Below the pieces are notes generated by a model. It did not search any database. It was not told where the DNA came from and was given only the letters and a program-made list of their open reading frames with translations. A DNA stretch of 64,000 bases from Candidatus Gastranaerophilales bacterium (GTDB lineage: Bacteria; Cyanobacteriota; Vampirovibrionia; Gastranaerophilales; Gastranaerophilaceae): contig CALUUK010000001.1 in assembly GCA_944323955.1 (NCBI GenBank), forward strand, positions 62,001 through 126,000. The letters run 5' to 3'. The translations under genes and the position numbers were made by a program. Positions 60,787 through 64,000 of the stretch are shown here, one piece after another; the stretch's first letter is position 1, and each line of letters begins with the position of its first letter.

Positions 60787-60820
60787 ATAATAATTGTTAC
60801 AAATTTGTAACAATTATTAT
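60787..60820. promoter_or_regulatory. Perfect 34-bp palindrome in a divergent promoter region
   Basis: The sequence reads identically on both strands for 34 bases; its core is TTGTTACAAATTTGTAACAA. It lies 68 bases from the ATG at 60718 (minus) and 70 bases from the ATG at 60891 (plus). It is the most symmetric copy of the TGTTACA-type motif. Confidence 0.65.
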
Positions 60821-60890
60821 ATTTAAGGCAATTAAGATTTTTACGGGATTTATATAAATATCAAATAATATAAAATAAAGGGAACACTTT

Positions 60891-61655
60891 ATGACAAATC
60901 CCGTTTCATTTGGCAGCACATATAAAGCATACGTTACAAGAAATGATGCTCAAGAAGGTAAATATACTCATCCCCAATTAACACGATACTTAGATAGGAA
61001 TAATATTCAATACACGTATTCATTTATTGACCCTGAAAGAACACCGACATATTTTAACCCCTATAAAACAGATAAAAGTTCTCAATATGTTCCATCTATT
61101 GACGATTATGTGGTTAGTAAATATACAATAACTGCACCGGATGATAAAGATATTGATATTGAAACAATTTTAGCTAATCACGGTATTAAATTTGAAAAAA
61201 TTGATACAGAAGATGTGCTAAATAAAAATGCAATTTTAGATAGAATAGCACCTGCTCCCAAAGGATATGTTTTAGCAAATATTAATTCAGAAAAGCTTGA
61301 AGAATTAATTGAAAATCAAGACAGTAATTTTGAACACTGCAAAAATGATTATGATAGTTACTTTAGAGAACAGACCGATTTTCTTTTAAAAAGCGGTGAT
61401 AAAATTACTCCGCAAACATTATCAATAAGATATTTAGATGATGATTCAACTCCTGAAAGTTTAAGACGTTATGTTGAAAGATTTGGAAAAAATAATTTAA
61501 ATCCCGACTCAATAAGTATTTACCAGGAACAAAGAGGCGATAGAACCGATATTAACACTTATTACGGTCTTAAAGATTTAGGCTTCAAAAAAATTCCCGT
61601 TTATATGGATAAAGACAGTTACAAAAACGCTCAAGCATTAGGACTATTGGACTAA
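60891..61655 (+). CDS. Hypothetical protein, SFGS type
   Basis: The 254-residue product starts MTNPVSFGSTYKAYVTRNDA. The SFGSTYKA tag resembles AFSALYKT in the protein at 39407. The rest is an acidic alpha/beta protein (YTYSFIDPERTPTYFNPYKT, LANHGIKFEKIDTEDVLNKN, KDLGFKKIPVYMDKDSYKNA) of unknown fold with no signal peptide, Cys motif or catalytic signature. AAAGGGAACACTTT precedes the ATG. It is followed after three bases by the small gene at 61659 and is divergent from the peptidase-like gene, sharing the palindromic operator region. Confidence 0.7.
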   Translation: MTNPVSFGSTYKAYVTRNDAQEGKYTHPQLTRYLDRNNIQYTYSFIDPERTPTYFNPYKTDKSSQYVPSIDDYVVSKYTITAPDDKDIDIETILANHGIKFEKIDTEDVLNKNAILDRIAPAPKGYVLANINSEKLEELIENQDSNFEHCKNDYDSYFREQTDFLLKSGDKITPQTLSIRYLDDDSTPESLRRYVERFGKNNLNPDSISIYQEQRGDRTDINTYYGLKDLGFKKIPVYMDKDSYKNAQALGLLD

Positions 61656-61658
61656 ACT

Positions 61659-61907
61659 ATGATTAATAACTCAAACATAAGTTTTAGGGGACAATTTCAA
61701 ATTAACAAATCCGAATTAGGTAAAATTCCCGCTTTACAAAAAATTAAATTTCTAAAACAGAAAGATAAATTAATTGCGGATTTTTGCCCTAAAGGAGATT
61801 CTTTTTCAAAAAGTGAAAACGGATATATTTTAAATATTAAAGATGAAAAGGAATTTGATTTTTTAAACTATCTTAAACAATTTGGTATAATTGCAGAGAG
61901 GTTGTAA
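61659..61907 (+). CDS. Small hypothetical protein, SFRG type
   Basis: The 82-residue protein starts MINNSNISFRGQFQINKSEL and continues as a small basic/acidic domain (KFLKQKDKLIADFCPKGDSF, EKEFDFLNYLKQFGIIAERL). The SFRG tag at residue 8 matches the Phe-Gly tags of its neighbours. It begins three bases after the stop of the previous gene, with no separate ribosome binding site, so it depends on coupled translation. A partner or chaperone of the upstream product is possible (inference). The following 61908-62058 has nothing I can identify. Confidence 0.65.
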   Translation: MINNSNISFRGQFQINKSELGKIPALQKIKFLKQKDKLIADFCPKGDSFSKSENGYILNIKDEKEFDFLNYLKQFGIIAERL

Positions 61908-62058
61908 AAATATTTTGCAGTTTTAATGTTTTTTAAATTATTATTTCCTAAATCATATAGCAAAATTTCTATTTTTTCATTGTAAAATCTTAATTCATAA
62001 TTTTGTAAGTTAGAATTATTCTTCTTTTGTAATTGCATAAAATGATAGTTTTTTACAA

Positions 62059-62388
62059 TTACTCAACCTCTTTATTAAACGGTCTGCCCGTACTTGCATA
62101 AACCAAACCATCAGGAGTTTCTTTTATAGGTTCACCTATTGCATAATCACCGTTATAAAATTTATCAATATCCATATTAAGAGCTTTTAGAACCCTGTAT
62201 GTTATTTGAAAAGAGGCTGTCATAATATTTCTTTCACCGCTTTCAAATCTTTGATACTGGCAATAACTTATCTTTGCTATATCTGCTACTTGTTGCTGTG
62301 TTAAACCTAAAACCAATCTTTTTTCTCTTAAAATATTATGGTGTTTAATATGCCCTAAACAATAACCATCTAAACTTACATATTCCAT
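62059..62388 (-). CDS. XRE-family transcriptional regulator
   Basis: The 109-residue protein has an unusual N-terminal extension (MEYVSLDGYCLGHIKHHNIL), then a helix-turn-helix (REKRLVLGLTQQQVADIAKI, SYCQYQRFESGERNIMTASF, about 20-60) and a tail with NGDYAIGEPIKETPDG. It probably represses nearby genes or itself; a small palindrome TATCC-GATT-GGATA at 62424-62437 lies 36 bases upstream. It is a single minus-strand gene. Confidence 0.85.
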   Translation of the reverse strand: MEYVSLDGYCLGHIKHHNILREKRLVLGLTQQQVADIAKISYCQYQRFESGERNIMTASFQITYRVLKALNMDIDKFYNGDYAIGEPIKETPDGLVYASTGRPFNKEVE

Positions 62389-62423
62389 ACCTTAAACCTC
62401 AATCAATAACTATAAATATTATC

Positions 62424-62437
62424 TATCCGATTGGATA
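62424..62437. promoter_or_regulatory. Possible operator of the XRE gene
   Basis: TATCC and GGATA form 5-bp arms around GATT, 36 bases upstream of the ATG at 62388. Confidence 0.3.
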
Positions 62438-62525
62438 TATTGTGTCAAAATATTGTTTAAAACAGTATAGAAAATTTCAAGAAAAATCCTTGTATTAATT
62501 TGCAATTTTTAAGGTTATGTCACCT

Positions 62526-62560
62526 AAAATAATCAAACTAAGCGTACAAAATAATCAAAC
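62526..62560 (+). repeat. 13-bp direct repeat with 22-bp period
   Basis: AAAATAATCAAAC occurs at 62526-62538 and 62548-62560, two helical turns apart, in the 331-bp gap before the MATE gene. It may be a tandem regulator site. The rest of the gap up to 62637 holds nothing I can name. Confidence 0.45.
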
Positions 62561-62637
62561 CATGTGTTCATTTACAGGGTTTTTGTTTCTTACAACTGGT
62601 CTAAATGTATAAAGCCGAAGATTAAGCGTTTTATGCG

Positions 62638-62742
62638 ATGAAAAAAGGCGATGAATTTATAAAATTGGCGGAAAAATTTTATGACAATTTAAAGACATCT
62701 TTTGATAAATATTTAAAAAATGAAAATAGAAATATCAGATAA
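62638..62742 (+). CDS. Short ORF overlapping the MATE gene start
   Basis: A 34-codon frame encodes MKKGDEFIKLAEKFYDNLKT, ending KYLKNENRNIR. It reads like the last helix of a MarR-type regulator, which often precedes MATE genes, but the rest of such a gene is absent (stop at 62623-62625 in frame). It overlaps the MATE start by 23 bases. It may be a gene remnant or a coupling leader. Confidence 0.3.
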   Translation: MKKGDEFIKLAEKFYDNLKTSFDKYLKNENRNIR

Positions 62743-64000
62743 TTTTACATATAAAAAGTTAATAATATTTACCTTGCCGACAATCGCCATGCTGATTTTC
62801 ACATCTTTATACACAATTGTTGACGGATTTTTTGTGTCAAATTATGTCGGAAAAACAGAACTTGCAGGACTGAACTTAGCATTTCCGATATTAATGATTT
62901 TAGGCGTAATCGGCTTTATGTTTGGTTCGGGCGGTAGCGCTCTTGTTGCAAAAACTCTCGGAGAAAACGAACCTGATAAGGCAAACAGATATTTTTCCAT
63001 GATTGTTTATAGTGCAATATTTTTCTCTATAGCAGCAGGATTTTGCGGTTGGTTTTTGTTAGAACCGCTTTTAATCAAATTTGGTGCTCAAGGGGCATTG
63101 CTTATGGATGCTGTTTTGTACGGAAAACTTTTATCTCTGGCTTTACCGGCATTTATTTCGCAATTTATGTTTCAAATACTGTTTATAACAGCAGGAAAAC
63201 CAGCTCTGGGATTTATGATAACCCTGATTGCAGGCTGCACAAATATGCTGCTTGATTATGTTTTTATAGCTAAAATGGGAATGGGATTAGCTGGTGCTGC
63301 TTATGCAACGATTCTCGGACAAGTTATCGGCGGATTTGTACCGCTATTATATTTCGCAAGAAAAAACTCCAGCTTATTGAGATTTACAAAAACAAATTTT
63401 GATTTAAAAGTTCTACTGCAGGTATGCTCAAACGGTTTGTCAGAAATGGTTACAAATATCTCAGCTTCGCTAATCAATATGCTTTATATGTGGCAATTGC
63501 TGAGAGATTCAGGAGAATCGGGAGTAGCAGCATTTGCAGTCATTATGTATCTGGAATTTGTTTTTTCTGCAATATACCTTGGTTATTCAACAGGAAGTTC
63601 GCCGATTGTTTCATACAATTACGGTGCTAAAAATACAACAGAATTGAAAAATCTATTCAAAAAAAGCCTTACAATAGTACTCGTGTGCAGTTTTATACTG
63701 ACATCACTGGCGGAGAGTTTTGCATATCCGTTATCAGGAATTTTTGTCAGTTATGATAATCTTTTGCTTGATATGACAGTACACGGATTCAGATTGTACG
63801 CACTGGCATTTTTGTTAATGGGCTTTAATATTTATGCCTCAGCATTTTATACAGCTCTAAATAACGGAATAATTTCTGCTGTTATATCTTTTTCAAGAAC
63901 CTGCGTTTTTCAAGTGTTAACTATTCTCTTTTTGCCTGTATTTTTCGGACTTCACGGAATCTGGTGTGCAATCGGTGTTGCTGAAGTTTTAACCATTGTT
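62720..64000 (+). CDS. MATE-family efflux transporter (partial)
   Basis: The gene begins at ATG 62720 and runs off the right edge after 427 codons. The product starts MKIEISDNFTYKKLIIFTLP and has at least ten membrane spans, with TLPTIAMLIFTSLYTIVDGF, GGSALVAKTLGENEPDKANR and STGSSPIVSYNYGAKNTTEL, typical of the MATE family of Na+ or H+ coupled exporters of drugs and metabolites (the NorM/MepA branch). The final helices are missing. No ribosome binding site is clear; the start overlaps a short upstream frame. Confidence 0.9.
   Translation, partial: MKIEISDNFTYKKLIIFTLPTIAMLIFTSLYTIVDGFFVSNYVGKTELAGLNLAFPILMILGVIGFMFGSGGSALVAKTLGENEPDKANRYFSMIVYSAIFFSIAAGFCGWFLLEPLLIKFGAQGALLMDAVLYGKLLSLALPAFISQFMFQILFITAGKPALGFMITLIAGCTNMLLDYVFIAKMGMGLAGAAYATILGQVIGGFVPLLYFARKNSSLLRFTKTNFDLKVLLQVCSNGLSEMVTNISASLINMLYMWQLLRDSGESGVAAFAVIMYLEFVFSAIYLGYSTGSSPIVSYNYGAKNTTELKNLFKKSLTIVLVCSFILTSLAESFAYPLSGIFVSYDNLLLDMTVHGFRLYALAFLLMGFNIYASAFYTALNNGIISAVISFSRTCVFQVLTILFLPVFFGLHGIWCAIGVAEVLTIV

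Overview
The window is an AT-rich piece of a bacterial chromosome. The gene content points to a gut Melainabacteria/Vampirovibrionia lineage, most likely Gastranaerophilales. Reasons: lipid A genes (lpxI, lpxB) show a two-membrane envelope, a HgdC-type activase suggests anaerobic metabolism, and there are many lineage-type hypothetical proteins with short 'MKIT...' or '..SFKG..' N-termini. The lineage call is inference from gene style; no database was searched.

Region 1 to 39.9 kb is mostly host chromosome. It holds an aminopeptidase P (partial), a parvulin, miaB, an oligopeptide-binding lipoprotein, a HgdC-like activase, a sigma factor, a TSCPD protein, lpxI-lpxB, two HD-GYP proteins, a glycosyltransferase, dnaE, mtaB, a purine permease behind a solute-binding protein, rpiB, REC-STAS and NarL-type regulators, and many unrecognised proteins. 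Several genes (miaB, the binding protein, mtaB) have a -10 box ending 6-8 nt before the ATG and no ribosome binding site, so they look leaderless.

Region 39.9 to 51.4 kb is an integrative element in the 3' end of a tRNA-Ser(UGA) gene. A 29-bp direct repeat (39984-40012 and 51388-51416) marks its ends, and the native tRNA terminator is stranded beyond the right end. It carries a tyrosine integrase, an excisionase-like protein, a TOPRIM/DUF3987-type primase-helicase, a short DnaB-like ATPase, an uracil-DNA glycosylase-like protein, XRE and LuxR-type regulators, and a free-standing OB-fold protein that resembles the OB domain of the DnaE encoded at 19856-23299 (about half identical by eye over about 59 residues). 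No capsid, tail or relaxase gene is visible, so it looks like a phage-satellite-like or plasmid-like island. Its right end carries a PIN-GNAT / ASCH / small-protein operon that may be a toxin or defence module.

Region 51.4 to 56.3 kb looks like the remains of a second element. It has a further pair of GGGAC boxes outside attR, an XRE regulator related to the island's, a 1235-residue protein ending in a PD-(D/E)XK nuclease motif, and a truncated gene.

Region 56.6 to 62 kb holds a 1101-residue protein joining a glycine-rich hydrophobic segment to an ABC1/UbiB-like kinase, a convergent HExxH metallopeptidase-like protein sharing its LYTGTK N-terminal motif, and two small SFG/SFRG proteins. The window ends with an XRE regulator and a partial MATE transporter.

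An inverted-repeat motif (consensus TGTWACA-N3-TWWTWACA) lies 55-100 nt upstream of six unlinked genes, mostly lineage-type hypotheticals. It may define a regulon.
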